Source: Planctomycetales bacterium
GTDB taxonomy: Bacteria > Planctomycetota > Planctomycetia > Planctomycetales > Planctomycetaceae
Reading direction: 5' to 3'
Assembly: GCA_028285345.1 (NCBI GenBank)
Contig: JANQPT010000021.1
Span: 1-55,182, forward strand
DNA length: 55,182 bases
Shown here piece by piece: positions 16,833 through 25,705 of this stretch (position 1 is its first letter; every line of letters begins with the position of its first letter). The notes beneath the pieces are model-generated. The model was not told the DNA's origin, searched no databases, and worked only from the letters and a program-made list of their open reading frames with translations. The position numbers and the translations under genes are program-made.

Positions 16833-17786
16833 CTACTTTTCCGGCTGCGGCGGCAAGATCACTAAACCCTTGACGCCCAAGTCGATCCGAAACAACCCAC
16901 CGCCTCCCGCTTCTTTACCGAGACCGCCGGTAATATAGAGTGTTTCCCAGTTCTTGCCTCCGAAGGCGACGTTGCTGGTCGTCACGTTGCCTCCGGGATA
17001 GCGGCGGATCAGTTTGCCTGCCGGATCCAGCACTTGGACTTGTTTCATCCCGTAATGTGCGACATACAGATTGCCTGCCGCATCGAGACACATGCCGTCC
17101 GGCTGGTTGTCGATCTGTCCCGCCGCCGGGTCCTTCTGTGGCAACTCGGCAAACACGCGCCGTTTGCCGACCTTGCCCTGACCGGTGACGTCGTACTCCA
17201 ACACGCGGTTCTTCTTGCTCTCGGCCACCAGCAATGTCTTGCCGTCCGGCCGGAGCACGATACCGTTGGGAAATGCCAACCCCTGGTCGATCAAGTGCGT
17301 CATTCCGCCCGCATCCACATAGTGCACGGTGCCGATCGGATTCTTATCGCTCGAGCCGCCCGGATCGGTAAAGTAGAAACCGCCTCGCGGATCGAGCGAC
17401 AGATCGTTCGGCCCACGCAACGGCTTCCCGCCACATTCCTTGGAGGCGGTCCCGAGGATTTTTCCGCTCGCATCAAGATGCAAGACCGCGTGATGGCTGG
17501 CATCGCAGACGAGATGAGTGCCGTCGGCAAGGACCTTGTGCCCGTTCGGTGCCCCCGTCTTCGCCCAATCGCGATGCGTCCCGTCGGTAGAGAATTGCGT
17601 GATCGTATCGCCCCAGGAAATGTAGCCGTTGCCCTGATGGTCGAACACGACGCCTTCGCAATAACGGGGAACTTCAAACAGCTTGACAGCCGACACGTTC
17701 TCCCCAGGCGGCAGCTCGGCGGACGTAACCTGGAAGGTCAGCGCGAAGACAGTCACCGTAAGCATCAACACCGCGATACGTTTCAT
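16833..17786 (-). CDS. SMP-30/gluconolactonase-like beta-propeller protein
   Basis: A 317-residue exported protein with a clear signal peptide (residues 1-23, cleavage after TSA). The rest forms an SMP-30/LRE-like six-bladed propeller. Recognisable elements are CEGVVFDHQGNGYISW near the start (metal-binding Glu), GPNDLSLDPRGGFYFTDPGG in the middle (Asn and Asp ligands), and QPDGMCLDAAGNLYVAHYG near 240. Family members hydrolyse sugar lactones, using a divalent metal. It is first in the same-strand series SMP-30, cupredoxin, sulfite-oxidase-like. The true substrate is unknown, since many planctomycete paralogues are secreted and uncharacterised. Confidence 0.88.
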   Translation of the reverse strand: MKRIAVLMLTVTVFALTFQVTSAELPPGENVSAVKLFEVPRYCEGVVFDHQGNGYISWGDTITQFSTDGTHRDWAKTGAPNGHKVLADGTHLVCDASHHAVLHLDASGKILGTASKECGGKPLRGPNDLSLDPRGGFYFTDPGGSSDKNPIGTVHYVDAGGMTHLIDQGLAFPNGIVLRPDGKTLLVAESKKNRVLEYDVTGQGKVGKRRVFAELPQKDPAAGQIDNQPDGMCLDAAGNLYVAHYGMKQVQVLDPAGKLIRRYPGGNVTTSNVAFGGKNWETLYITGGLGKEAGGGGLFRIDLGVKGLVILPPQPEK

Positions 17787-17861
17787 CGTACATTCTCCAA
17801 TGTTCTCTTCTGCTACGCTCGTTTGCGGGCCGGCGCGTCACCCGATCAATGTCTCAAATGT

Positions 17862-18161
17862 CTATTCGTCGACCGGTTCACCGACATCGACTTGCGACCA
17901 ATCGATGCGCTCCCCGGCGTGGCTGGCTTGGGTCACAATTTCCTTGGCCCGTGTCAGGTCGTCCTGATGGACCAACACCGGCACGCGTCCCGGCACTCCC
18001 ACTCGAAAACTGGCCGCCGGACCGCCCGAGGCGACGGCTTGAATACCGTTCTCCAGCAAGACTTCCACAATCACTTCCGCCTCCACGTCACCTGGCACAA
18101 CCGCCGCAACGGCGAGATCCTCGTCGTCATATTCATGCAGGCTTCCACGTTCCGTCGACAT
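17862..18161 (-). CDS. DUF2007-like putative signal-transducing protein
   Basis: A 99-residue acidic cytoplasmic protein. The core VEAEVIVEVLLENGIQAVAS followed by VPVLVHQDDLTRAKEIV matches the small DUF2007 fold (beta-alpha-beta), which is related to PII-like folds and is often annotated as a putative signal transducer. The N-terminal HEYDDEDLAVAAVVPG gives the first strand. ATG at 18161; GGAAAG lies upstream as a ribosome binding site. It precedes the SMP-30 gene by about 75 bases on the same strand and could share a transcript. No molecular function is established. Confidence 0.7.
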   Translation of the reverse strand: MSTERGSLHEYDDEDLAVAAVVPGDVEAEVIVEVLLENGIQAVASGGPAASFRVGVPGRVPVLVHQDDLTRAKEIVTQASHAGERIDWSQVDVGEPVDE

Positions 18162-18180
18162 CGTCTCTTTCCTCCCACTA

Positions 18181-18204
18181 AAGAACGGGGCCGCATCCGC
18201 CCCG
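18181..18204 (-). terminator. Rho-independent terminator after the sulfatase gene
   Basis: On the minus strand CGGGGC (18204-18199) and GCCCCG (18191-18186) form a GC-rich stem around a short loop, followed by TTCTT (18185-18181). It lies about 100 bases after the end of the sulfatase gene at 18302 and before the DUF2007 gene, so it would separate their transcripts. Confidence 0.5.
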
Positions 18205-18301
18205 GTTGCTATTTGAAGGCCTTGTTAACATTAGACGGAAAATCGCCGCAATTTTCCATCGGGGGAGCGGCGAATTTCGCTGCAAAATCGAGAGGGGCCA
18301 C

Positions 18302-19726
18302 CTAATCTGCATCGTCGCCGATGGCGTGCATCGATGACTCCAACTGCCCGTTGAGCTTGTCGCGAGCAGCAACGATTTGAGCGCTTTGCGACTCAATCAG
18401 GTTCCGCGTCTCCCCCGGATCGCTCTGCAAATCGTAGAATTCATCCTGGCCCGCGTTATGAAAATCTCGTACCAGTTTCCAGCGCGTGGTCCGGTAGCAC
18501 CGCAAGTCGGCGGCGGTCTGGTTCCAGTCCCACATACGGTACTGCGCAAAGACGTCGTCGTTCCAATCGACCGATTTACCGCGCAGCAGCGGCAGAAAAC
18601 TACGGCCGCGAAGTTGAGCGTTCTTTGGCAGGGCCACGCCAGTCATGTCCAAGATCGTGGGAAACCAATCCAGAAACGTGACGCTACGTTCGATCACGCC
18701 GCCGGGCGGGATTTTTCCCGGCCAACGGATGGCAGTAGGAGTGCGGAGCGAGTTGTCCCACAGATTCGGCCGGAAGCCGCGATCCCCTTTCAAGATCCAG
18801 CGGCCGTTCCCCTTGTGCCAGATGCCGTGGTGCCCCAGATTGTAGCCGTGGTCGGAGGTGTAAATCACGATCGTGTTGTCGGCGATCCGCAGTTCGTCCA
18901 GTGCATTTAACACGCGTCCGACGTTTCGATCGACACTGGCCACCGAACCGAGGTATTCCCGGGTCATGCGTTTGACGCGTGCGACGTCCAGGTCGGGGTA
19001 ATCCGGATTGGGAACCCGCGGATCAAGGTTGCGAAACGGCCCGAAGTCGGCGTTGGACAGCGGCAGCCACGTGCGATCTTTGTTGATTTTGTGCTGATTG
19101 GCGTGCGGCGCCCAAAAGTGCAGCGAAAGGCAAAACGGCCGCGTGTCCTTTCGCTCGATGAACGCCAGTGCATGATCGGTCAAAATATCGGGCGTCCAAC
19201 CCTCCACACGCTGCTCGAGGGCGCCGATTTCGACGAGCGGGTTTTGAGACGTCATCCCACCGTGCCGAAAGCCCGTGAATAATTCGTAGCCAAACTTCGT
19301 CGGGTGAAACCGGTCCTGCCTGCCGAGATGCCACTTGCCGATCAGCGCCGTGCGATATCCCGCCTGTTTGAGCATTCGCGGCCAGACGGGCAGGGCGGGG
19401 TCCAGTCCCAAATCGGGTGTTCGCGACGGACTTAAATAATCGGTGATGCCAACTTCGGTCGGGTAGCGTCCACAAATCAACGATGCCCGCGAAGCGCTGC
19501 AGACCGGCGTGACCACAAAACAGTTCGTCAATCGCGCTCCGTCGCGACACAGCCGATCGAGATGCGGCGTCCGCGCGTGGGGATGTCCCGCCGCCCCCAA
19601 GGCCCACGGTGCATGATCGTCCGCCACGATCATGATCAAATTGGGGCGATCGGCGGCCTGGGTCGCCGACGCGAGAAACACACACATCCAAACGGCCGAC
19701 AGCACCCGGTACAGACCTCTCTCCAT
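18302..19726 (-). CDS. Secreted formylglycine-dependent sulfatase
   Basis: A 474-residue type I sulfatase that would cleave sulfate esters from polysaccharides. There is a signal peptide (residues 1-25, ending ATQAAD), then the metal-binding NLIMIVADDHAP. The catalytic motif is Cys76-Ser-Ala-Ser-Arg80 in TPVCSASRASLICGRYP; the CxAxR form is accepted by formylglycine-generating enzyme. GKWHLG (about 132-137) and TSDHGYNLGHHG (about 290-301) supply the other metal and substrate ligands. It resembles heparan- or iduronate-type sulfatases of planctomycetes, but the sugar target cannot be told. Transcription probably ends at the hairpin 18181-18204. Another sulfatase lies at 23027-24544. Confidence 0.92.
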   Translation of the reverse strand: MERGLYRVLSAVWMCVFLASATQAADRPNLIMIVADDHAPWALGAAGHPHARTPHLDRLCRDGARLTNCFVVTPVCSASRASLICGRYPTEVGITDYLSPSRTPDLGLDPALPVWPRMLKQAGYRTALIGKWHLGRQDRFHPTKFGYELFTGFRHGGMTSQNPLVEIGALEQRVEGWTPDILTDHALAFIERKDTRPFCLSLHFWAPHANQHKINKDRTWLPLSNADFGPFRNLDPRVPNPDYPDLDVARVKRMTREYLGSVASVDRNVGRVLNALDELRIADNTIVIYTSDHGYNLGHHGIWHKGNGRWILKGDRGFRPNLWDNSLRTPTAIRWPGKIPPGGVIERSVTFLDWFPTILDMTGVALPKNAQLRGRSFLPLLRGKSVDWNDDVFAQYRMWDWNQTAADLRCYRTTRWKLVRDFHNAGQDEFYDLQSDPGETRNLIESQSAQIVAARDKLNGQLESSMHAIGDDAD

Positions 19727-19971
19727 CGGTTCCTCAGCAGTCTCTGCAGATCAATTGTTTTTCCACAAAAGTTAAACTGCATTCTACGAACCGATTACGC
19801 GTGCGCACAATACGCTTACTGATTCTTCATTGTTGCGAACGTTCCTCGGCCGATTTATGGATTCTTGCTTTTTCGATTCAAACCCGGATTGTCATATGAC
19901 CGAATACTTATGTGACTCGTCTATAGAAAATGCATCCCTGTTCTCATCGCTCAAGCACGGGTACAAAAATT

Positions 19972-20367
19972 ATGGAGCCGCTCGGCCGCGCGTTGCGGTG
20001 GCACGGTCAAAACTGTGTCACCCAAGTGGAAGATCTGCGCAAAATCGTTAACAGCATCGCGCGCGACGACGGACTTAAAGGCCGCGAGCGACGTTCCAAA
20101 CGGCGGTTTAATTTCGTCTCCAACGTCTCGATACAGGCGGTCAACCTCGATCACCAACCGGTCGGTCTGACTTATACCGCTGTCACGCGCGACATCTCAA
20201 CCGGTGGGCTCCGCCTTCTCTCGCCCGCCCTGATCAATACGCCGTTTCTCGTCGTGAAGATCCCACTCCCAAGCGGTCCCAAAAAGTTGGTGCTCTTGGA
20301 GGTGCTGCGCTGCCGCCCTTTTCGCAACTTCTACGAGGTCGGCGGCCAGTTCGTGGCCGAACCGTAG
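19972..20367 (+). CDS. PilZ-domain protein
   Basis: A protein of about 131 residues with a PilZ domain, the receptor fold for cyclic di-GMP. The N-terminal RxxxR motif is in ERRSKRRF (about residues 40-47), and the (D/N)xSxxG motif is DISTGGLRL (about 74-82). Strands typical of a six-stranded barrel follow, ending EVGGQFV. The ATG at 19972 is preferred; an ATG at 19930 would add 14 unconserved residues. It stands alone between a sulfatase and a PEP-CTERM gene. It could switch an effector protein in response to c-di-GMP, but no partner is encoded nearby. Confidence 0.82.
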   Translation: MEPLGRALRWHGQNCVTQVEDLRKIVNSIARDDGLKGRERRSKRRFNFVSNVSIQAVNLDHQPVGLTYTAVTRDISTGGLRLLSPALINTPFLVVKIPLPSGPKKLVLLEVLRCRPFRNFYEVGGQFVAEP

Positions 20368-20509
20368 GTCGGCCAGTCGCGGACGACTTGTCGACTTGAT
20401 TTAGCGAATTGACGCGGCGATGATGTGGACAAAGCAACTGCATCAGCGAAGATTATGTCGACGGCGTCGACCGCCATTCGAAGAACGACACCTGAGGAGG
20501 GCCAAACAA

Positions 20510-21265
20510 ATGAAACGCGTGTTGGTTTGCTTATTGTTCCTAGCGGTCGCTTCGCTAGCAGTCAGATCAGGTCAGGCTGCGATGATCGCAGATTCGCAGG
20601 CGGATTTTTCCGGTGTACAGGGGCAGGATGATTGGTTTTATGGTCTGTTCAATCAAGGATCCGACAACACGAATGCTTACAGCGTCGGCGAGTTTGAAGA
20701 ATTTGATGTTTTCGATGGAACCAGTTGGACTGCCAGCGACTCGCTGGTCGGGGCGGACAACAATGACTTTCTCGCCTTAAATTCCGCCGGTGGACATCCG
20801 ACCGGCCTCGGTCCTCCCAGCCAGGACAGTCTCATCTGGGCGGTCCGGCGGTATGTCTCACCGGTTGATGAATCCATCGCTGTAAGTTTTGACCTCCGCA
20901 AGATCAACGTGTTCAATAATCGCGGCGGCGGGATCACGGGCCGGATATTTGTGGACGGTGTCGAAGTCTACAGCCAATTCATCGACAACTTCGACGGAGT
21001 CGGTGAGCAATCGACGATCATTGTCAATGCGTCTGTGGGTACGATCATTGACTTCGCGATTGATCCCACCGGCACCACACCTCAAGCGGGGACAGATGGA
21101 ATCTTCTCGGCGCGGGCCGACGGCTCTCATTTTTCGGCAGTCATCAGCACTGCGGTGATCCCGGAACCTTCGAGCTTTGCTCTATTGGCCATCGGCGGCT
21201 TGGCGCTGCTGGCGTATGGCCGTCAGCACAAACGGCGCGGACGAGATACTCCGGCGGGCGCGTAA
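20510..21265 (+). CDS. PEP-CTERM sorting-domain protein
   Basis: A 251-residue exported protein. The ATG at 20510 is preceded by a perfect AGGAGG (20495-20500) and starts a clear signal peptide (MKRVLVCLLFLAVASLAV). The frame is open upstream to 20420, but that stretch is basic and unconserved. The body is acidic and rich in G, D and S, with a probable beta-sandwich fold. The C-terminus is a textbook PEP-CTERM signal: VIPEPSSFALLAIGGLALL, then YGRQHKRRGR. An exosortase elsewhere in the genome would process it and place it at the cell surface or matrix. The ligand is unknown. No close relationship to the other PEP-CTERM protein at 53705 is visible outside the tail. Confidence 0.88.
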   Translation: MKRVLVCLLFLAVASLAVRSGQAAMIADSQADFSGVQGQDDWFYGLFNQGSDNTNAYSVGEFEEFDVFDGTSWTASDSLVGADNNDFLALNSAGGHPTGLGPPSQDSLIWAVRRYVSPVDESIAVSFDLRKINVFNNRGGGITGRIFVDGVEVYSQFIDNFDGVGEQSTIIVNASVGTIIDFAIDPTGTTPQAGTDGIFSARADGSHFSAVISTAVIPEPSSFALLAIGGLALLAYGRQHKRRGRDTPAGA

Positions 21266-21333
21266 CGTATTGATTGAAACATTTCGATTGAGCACATGAA
21301 CCTTCAGCGACGTCGTTAGCCCGCCATCTGGAC

Positions 21334-22764
21334 TCATTTGTTTCCGAAACAATACAGCGCGCTTTCGGTTCGCAGATAGATCTTTCCATCGACGATCACC
21401 GGCGTGGCCATGATTCTCTCGCCGAAATCGTGTTTGGAGAGCACGTCCCAATCGTTCCCGGCGCGGATCACACTGAGCACGCCCCCCTCTGAAGCGGCAT
21501 AAATCTTGCCGTCGCCCGCCGCCAACGAGGCATAATAGTTGCCCCGTCCCGGCAGACGTCCCCGCTTGCGCCGCTGACCGCTTTCGGCATCAACCGCCGT
21601 AAATATGCCGCCGTTCTTGATCATGTACAGCACGCCGTTGTAAACGACGGGACTGGGACAGACGGGAAGTCCCCTGCGGACTTGCCATTTTACGCTGGTT
21701 TCGGTGATGTCGCCGCTCCCGTCGGGGCGGATGGCCATCGCAACATTCTGGGCGAGTCGAAACACGCGTGCATGGCGATCCCATTCCGCGTTGTCCAAGG
21801 ATTGATCTTGATTGAGATCGATGCGAAAGAAGCGTGCCAAGACGTTTCCTTCAGGCAATTCCGCCTTGTCGATCAGACCGTTCGCGTTTTTATCGTATGA
21901 TTTGAGTGCTTCCGCAAACGGCTCCATCGCGATGCGGTCGTTGACATCGCCGCCGGGCGTCCATGTCGCCAGATACAAGAGTCCTCCCGCCCAAACCGGT
22001 GTCGTATCGACAATCCGCGACAGTCCGTGCAATCGCCACAATTCTCGGCCACGTGCAGGCTCATACGCCGTCAGCCGCAGAGAACCCGCGACGACCAACT
22101 GCTTTTTGCCATCGACATCAATCACAATCGGAGTTGAGTAACTCCGAGTAAAGTCGGGGCGGGGGACCTTCCAGGCAATATCGCCGTCGTGCTGATTGAC
22201 GGCGATCAGAAAGCTGTCAACGTCGTGATCCTCATTGAGGATGACTTTGTCGTCGACCAGAATTGGGGAACTGCTGGCGCCGAATTCATCCTGAAACGGG
22301 CCCAACGGTCTCTTCCAGAGCGGTTCACCTTCGCGATCGTAGCAGAGCAGTCCGTAACTGCCGAAAAAGGAGTAAACTCGCTTGCCGTCGGCAGCCGGCG
22401 AGGACGCAGCCGGGCTGCCAACCACGTGAAAGTCCTCGATCGTGTCGGCGGGAGCAACGCGCTGCCACAGAATCTCCCCGCTTTGGCGGTCGATTCCGAC
22501 GGTGGAGAGCTTCTTTTCGTCCGCGTCATAGGTGGTCAAGAAGATACGGTCGCCGGAAACACAAGGTGTCGAGTGGCCAGAGGGAAGTGCGCAGCGCCAC
22601 AAGTAACCTTCCTTTGAGTCAATTTCCGCCGGCAATGGATGCGAATCGTCCGCCGGAACACCGTGATGGTGGCGGAAATAGACAGGTCCGTCCGCCGCTG
22701 CAATACCCGAGAAGAATACGATCACACAGACAAACGCGGAAGCAAGAGCAACTCGTCGCATCAT
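21334..22764 (-). CDS. PQQ-like beta-propeller protein with EF-hands
   Basis: A 476-residue exported protein with a signal peptide (about residues 1-24) and repeated PQQ-like propeller blades. Examples are GIDRQSGEILWQRV, LLCYDREGEPLWKRPL, AVNQHDGDIAWKVP and YEPARGRELWRLHG. Two EF-hand calcium loops are inserted at about residues 290-330: DKNANGLIDKAE and DLNQDQSLDNAE. Such proteins in planctomycetes are secreted, and most lack the residues needed to bind PQQ, so the propeller probably serves protein or ligand binding. The gene is convergent with the PEP-CTERM gene at 20510. No catalytic role is claimed. Confidence 0.85.
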   Translation of the reverse strand: MMRRVALASAFVCVIVFFSGIAAADGPVYFRHHHGVPADDSHPLPAEIDSKEGYLWRCALPSGHSTPCVSGDRIFLTTYDADEKKLSTVGIDRQSGEILWQRVAPADTIEDFHVVGSPAASSPAADGKRVYSFFGSYGLLCYDREGEPLWKRPLGPFQDEFGASSSPILVDDKVILNEDHDVDSFLIAVNQHDGDIAWKVPRPDFTRSYSTPIVIDVDGKKQLVVAGSLRLTAYEPARGRELWRLHGLSRIVDTTPVWAGGLLYLATWTPGGDVNDRIAMEPFAEALKSYDKNANGLIDKAELPEGNVLARFFRIDLNQDQSLDNAEWDRHARVFRLAQNVAMAIRPDGSGDITETSVKWQVRRGLPVCPSPVVYNGVLYMIKNGGIFTAVDAESGQRRKRGRLPGRGNYYASLAAGDGKIYAASEGGVLSVIRAGNDWDVLSKHDFGERIMATPVIVDGKIYLRTESALYCFGNK

Positions 22765-23026
22765 TGGTACCTCGAACGAAGGAGCGTGTGCGAATTTGTC
22801 GACGACCTGTCGCGGCCGATTTCTGGCCGAACCAAGAGTTGAACAGTGTTTGCCCGAATAACAGCGCCGGTGTCAATGGCCGGTTTCTCGAAAGTACCGC
22901 CTCCGGCATCAAGAATCCAGCGCGGAGAGCAATTGCGCGGTCATCCCAACGCCTCTAGTTCACACCGAGACGTCCGCCGCGATACGCAGGCAGCGAGAAA
23001 TGTGGCCCGATTGATGACGGCCGGCG

Positions 23027-24544
23027 CTACGGCGCAGACCTGGGAGACATACGGATTCTGTCGAGTTGCGCCGTCAATCGACGTACGACATCCGGGTGGT
23101 TTTCCCAGAGGTTATGCTGCTCGACGGGATCGCTTTCAAGATTGTAAAGCTGTACCTGCGGTCCCAACTTGTTCGGTTCGACGCGGCGCGGTTTGCTGAA
23201 GCCGCCCGAGCCGAGATGGCCCTCGATCAGTTTCCACGGGCCCGAACGAATCGCAAATGTGCCGTCAATCGAATGGTGAACGGTCGCAGGGCGAATCGGC
23301 TTCTCACTTGATTGGCCTAACAGGGCGGGCAGGATATTGAAACTGTCTTCTCCCGCGTCTGCTGGCAGCGGCGCGTCGACAATCGCCGCAGTAGTTGCCA
23401 AAAAGTCACACAGACAAATCGTCTCGTCACTCGTCGATCCCTCGGGAATTCGTCCGGGCCAAGCGGCGATAAACGGGACGCGGTGTCCCCCTTCCCAGAT
23501 GTCCGCCTTTTGCCCACGATAGTTCATATTGGCATCGTGCCCCAATTTCTTGATGTCGCTCTCTGGCCAGTGAGAGCCGTTGTCGCTGGTGACGATAATC
23601 AGTGTGTTCTCGGCTTGTCCGGTGCGCCGCAGAGTATCGACCACTTGGCCCACCACGGCATCGACCTGCATCACAAAGTCGCCGTAATGTCCGATCGGTG
23701 AGCGACCTTGGAAGGACTTCGACGGGACCCACGGCGTATGCGGGGCGGTCAACGGAAAATAGAGGAAGAACGGCTGATCGGCCGGTTGATCGGCGATCCA
23801 TTTTGTCGCCCGCTTTGCCAGTTCGGGGAGGACATCCACGTGCCGGAATCCAGGAGCCATCGGTCCGGCACGCCAGTACCCGCCGCCCCCCTGACGGCGA
23901 TGTTTTGACGCGGCAACGTGCTCCGTGGGCGGCGCTAATGGGCGCGTGTTTTCGACGAACAGGTACGGCTCCATGTCGAGCGACGCGGGGATGCCGAAGA
24001 AGTAGTCAAATCCGACACTGTTCGGCCCCGGCGCGAGCGGTTGCGAGTATTCGACGGCGTGCGGATGATCGCCGGTAATGACGCGATTGGCGGGCGGCAA
24101 GTCGTCCGCAGCGAGATCGGGAGTTTGAAAGCCGAGATGCCATTTACCCACACAGCCGGTCGCGTAGCCGCGCGACTCGAGCAACGACGCGACGGTCGTG
24201 CGCCTCGGTTCGATCAAGCTCCGCGAGTATCCCCACAACACGCCTTGCTTGAGCCGTGACCGCCAGGCATACCGTCCGGTGAGCACGCTGTACCGCGTCG
24301 GCGAGCAGACCGATGATGGCGTGTGCGCGTCGGCAAACTTCATGCCCCGCGCCGCAAGGCGGTCCAATGCGGGGGTCTTAATCTTTGAGTCGGGGTTGTA
24401 GCAGCCCGGATCTCCGATACCGAGATCGTCCGCAAGAATGAAGACGATGTTCGGCAGCCGGTCCGCCTGTGCCGACGCGGGCTGAGTTAAACACAATATG
24501 CTGGCGAGCAACACTAGGGCGGTCGGTGGGAGTTTTCGTTTCAT
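23027..24544 (-). CDS. Secreted arylsulfatase A-type sulfatase
   Basis: A formylglycine-dependent sulfatase of about 505 residues. From the ATG at 24544 it has a signal peptide (KLPPTALVLLASILCLTQPASA), then the metal-binding PNIVFILADDLGIGD. The catalytic motif is Cys80-Ser-Pro-Thr-Arg84 in SSVCSPTRYSVLTGRYAW, the classical CxPxR sequence read by formylglycine-generating enzyme. GKWHLG, PHTPWVPS and TSDNGSHW supply further active-site residues. The frame is open to an ATG at 24589, which would add 15 unconserved residues before the signal peptide. It is closest to arylsulfatase A and N-acetylgalactosamine-6-sulfatase types by motif, but the actual substrate is unknown. Confidence 0.92.
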   Translation of the reverse strand: MKRKLPPTALVLLASILCLTQPASAQADRLPNIVFILADDLGIGDPGCYNPDSKIKTPALDRLAARGMKFADAHTPSSVCSPTRYSVLTGRYAWRSRLKQGVLWGYSRSLIEPRRTTVASLLESRGYATGCVGKWHLGFQTPDLAADDLPPANRVITGDHPHAVEYSQPLAPGPNSVGFDYFFGIPASLDMEPYLFVENTRPLAPPTEHVAASKHRRQGGGGYWRAGPMAPGFRHVDVLPELAKRATKWIADQPADQPFFLYFPLTAPHTPWVPSKSFQGRSPIGHYGDFVMQVDAVVGQVVDTLRRTGQAENTLIIVTSDNGSHWPESDIKKLGHDANMNYRGQKADIWEGGHRVPFIAAWPGRIPEGSTSDETICLCDFLATTAAIVDAPLPADAGEDSFNILPALLGQSSEKPIRPATVHHSIDGTFAIRSGPWKLIEGHLGSGGFSKPRRVEPNKLGPQVQLYNLESDPVEQHNLWENHPDVVRRLTAQLDRIRMSPRSAP

Positions 24545-24775
24545 AGCCGACGTTTTCACAGCAGAGGCTTGGCGAATTGCGAGTGTCAATCATTGTTTCA
24601 GTTTATCAGCAACCAAACGACTCGGAAATCATCCCGAATTGTTCACCACATCAGCCGACCGATATTCCGCTCATATTGGCTGGGAGATGGTCACAATACC
24701 TGCTGTCACCCGTACAAGTAACGCAAAGCTGACGTGCAGTCTGTCGGCGATCAACGAAACCGGGAGTTGGAAACA

Positions 24776-25039
24776 ATGAAGAAAACCTTTACTCGGCTTG
24801 AAGTTGAGTCGGTCGAGGAGCGTCTACAACTGTCCGCGAACTTGGGGTTGGCGATTGGGAGTGACGGGCTGACGGCCCCTGAGGAATCGCAGCCAGTTTT
24901 ATCTCAACGGTTCGAAACGATTCAAGAAGAGTCAAGCCGACATCCGACCACAGAGAGCAACTCAATGAGAATGCCCGGCTCCGTCCCATCCGCAAGTGAT
25001 GAGATTTGGGATTGGCGGAAAACCGTCGAGGATATCTGA
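24776..25039 (+). CDS. Short protein with planctomycete export-type N-terminus, in-frame TGA
   Basis: An 87-codon frame from an ATG at 24776. Its first residues, KKTFTRLEVESVEERLQLSA, resemble the N-terminal 'LExRxLLS' motif that precedes many very large surface proteins of planctomycetes. The rest is polar and low complexity. The same frame continues past the TGA at 25037-25039 for 42 more codons to a TGA at 25166-25168. The extension reads like protein, with KRIGGVAAIGEVIDAFSLG and a small-residue helix near its end. This suggests a nonsense mutation in a degraded gene, a sequencing error, or stop-codon read-through. It could be the remnant of a truncated surface-protein gene. The role is unknown. 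Confidence 0.45.
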   Translation: MKKTFTRLEVESVEERLQLSANLGLAIGSDGLTAPEESQPVLSQRFETIQEESSRHPTTESNSMRMPGSVPSASDEIWDWRKTVEDI

Positions 25040-25264
25040 AAACGGATAGGCGGCGTAGCCGCAATTGGCGAGGTCATTGACGCATTCAGCTTGGGTGAGC
25101 ACGGCGACAAGTACCAAATAATTGCCGCGGCCGCCTCAATCACTTTGGCGATGACCGAGACATTGTGACTGGCGAAGCAGTCCATCACGACGAGCAGGGG
25201 GGTATTGAGGGCGGTCTCTTTCGCGCCTATAGTTGGTCATAGTGCGATCGAAGGGGAGTGAGAG

Positions 25265-25693
25265 ATGGCTATACACCTCGAACACGCCAATCTCGGCGTG
25301 CATGACATCGATGCGATGATTGGTTATCTGCGGACGGCATTTCCGGAGTTCCGGGTGCGGCATGATGACACAGGTGCGGACGGCCGCCGCTGGGTCCATG
25401 TGGGCACCGACGACACCTACTTGGCCCTCAATCAGGCCGACTCCGATCGACCGCCGCCGGGGCATCCCTATCAAGGCCGGCCGGGGATGAACCATTTGGG
25501 ATTTGTTGTCGACGACGTCGACGCGCTTCGCAGCCGCATGCTGGCCGCCGGGTACGAAGAGTCGACGATTCCCAACTCACATCCGTATCGCAAGCGTGTC
25601 TACTTCTATGACCCTGAGGGAAACGACTGGGAATTCGTCCAATATCTCAGTGAGAACTCTGAGGAACGGCACGATTACGATTTGCCTGGTTAG
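25265..25693 (+). CDS. VOC-superfamily (glyoxalase/dioxygenase-like) protein
   Basis: A 142-residue cytoplasmic protein made of two beta-alpha-beta-beta-beta modules of the vicinal oxygen chelate fold. The first starts with HLEHANLGVHDIDAMIGYL, with the metal-type His in LEHANL. The second starts with GMNHLGFVVDDVDALRSRM. YFYDPEGNDWEFVQYL carries the late Glu ligand. GGGAGTGAGAG precedes the ATG at 25265. Members include glyoxalases, dioxygenases and resistance proteins, and sequence alone does not choose between them. The gene converges with the methyltransferase at 25706, leaving only about 12 bases between. Confidence 0.85.
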   Translation: MAIHLEHANLGVHDIDAMIGYLRTAFPEFRVRHDDTGADGRRWVHVGTDDTYLALNQADSDRPPPGHPYQGRPGMNHLGFVVDDVDALRSRMLAAGYEESTIPNSHPYRKRVYFYDPEGNDWEFVQYLSENSEERHDYDLPG

Positions 25694-25705
25694 CGCTGTT
25701 TCGCG

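Noticed and set aside
15998-16873. A 291-codon plus-strand frame opposite the cupredoxin gene
   Set aside because: Antisense shadow of a gene with a complete copper site and signal peptide; composition is Arg/His-rich and unmotivated.
17034-18305. A 423-codon open frame on the plus strand opposite the SMP-30 and DUF2007 genes
   Set aside because: It is antisense to two well-supported genes, rich in His and Arg, lacks a ribosome binding site and shows no recognisable motif; long antisense frames are expected in GC-rich coding DNA.
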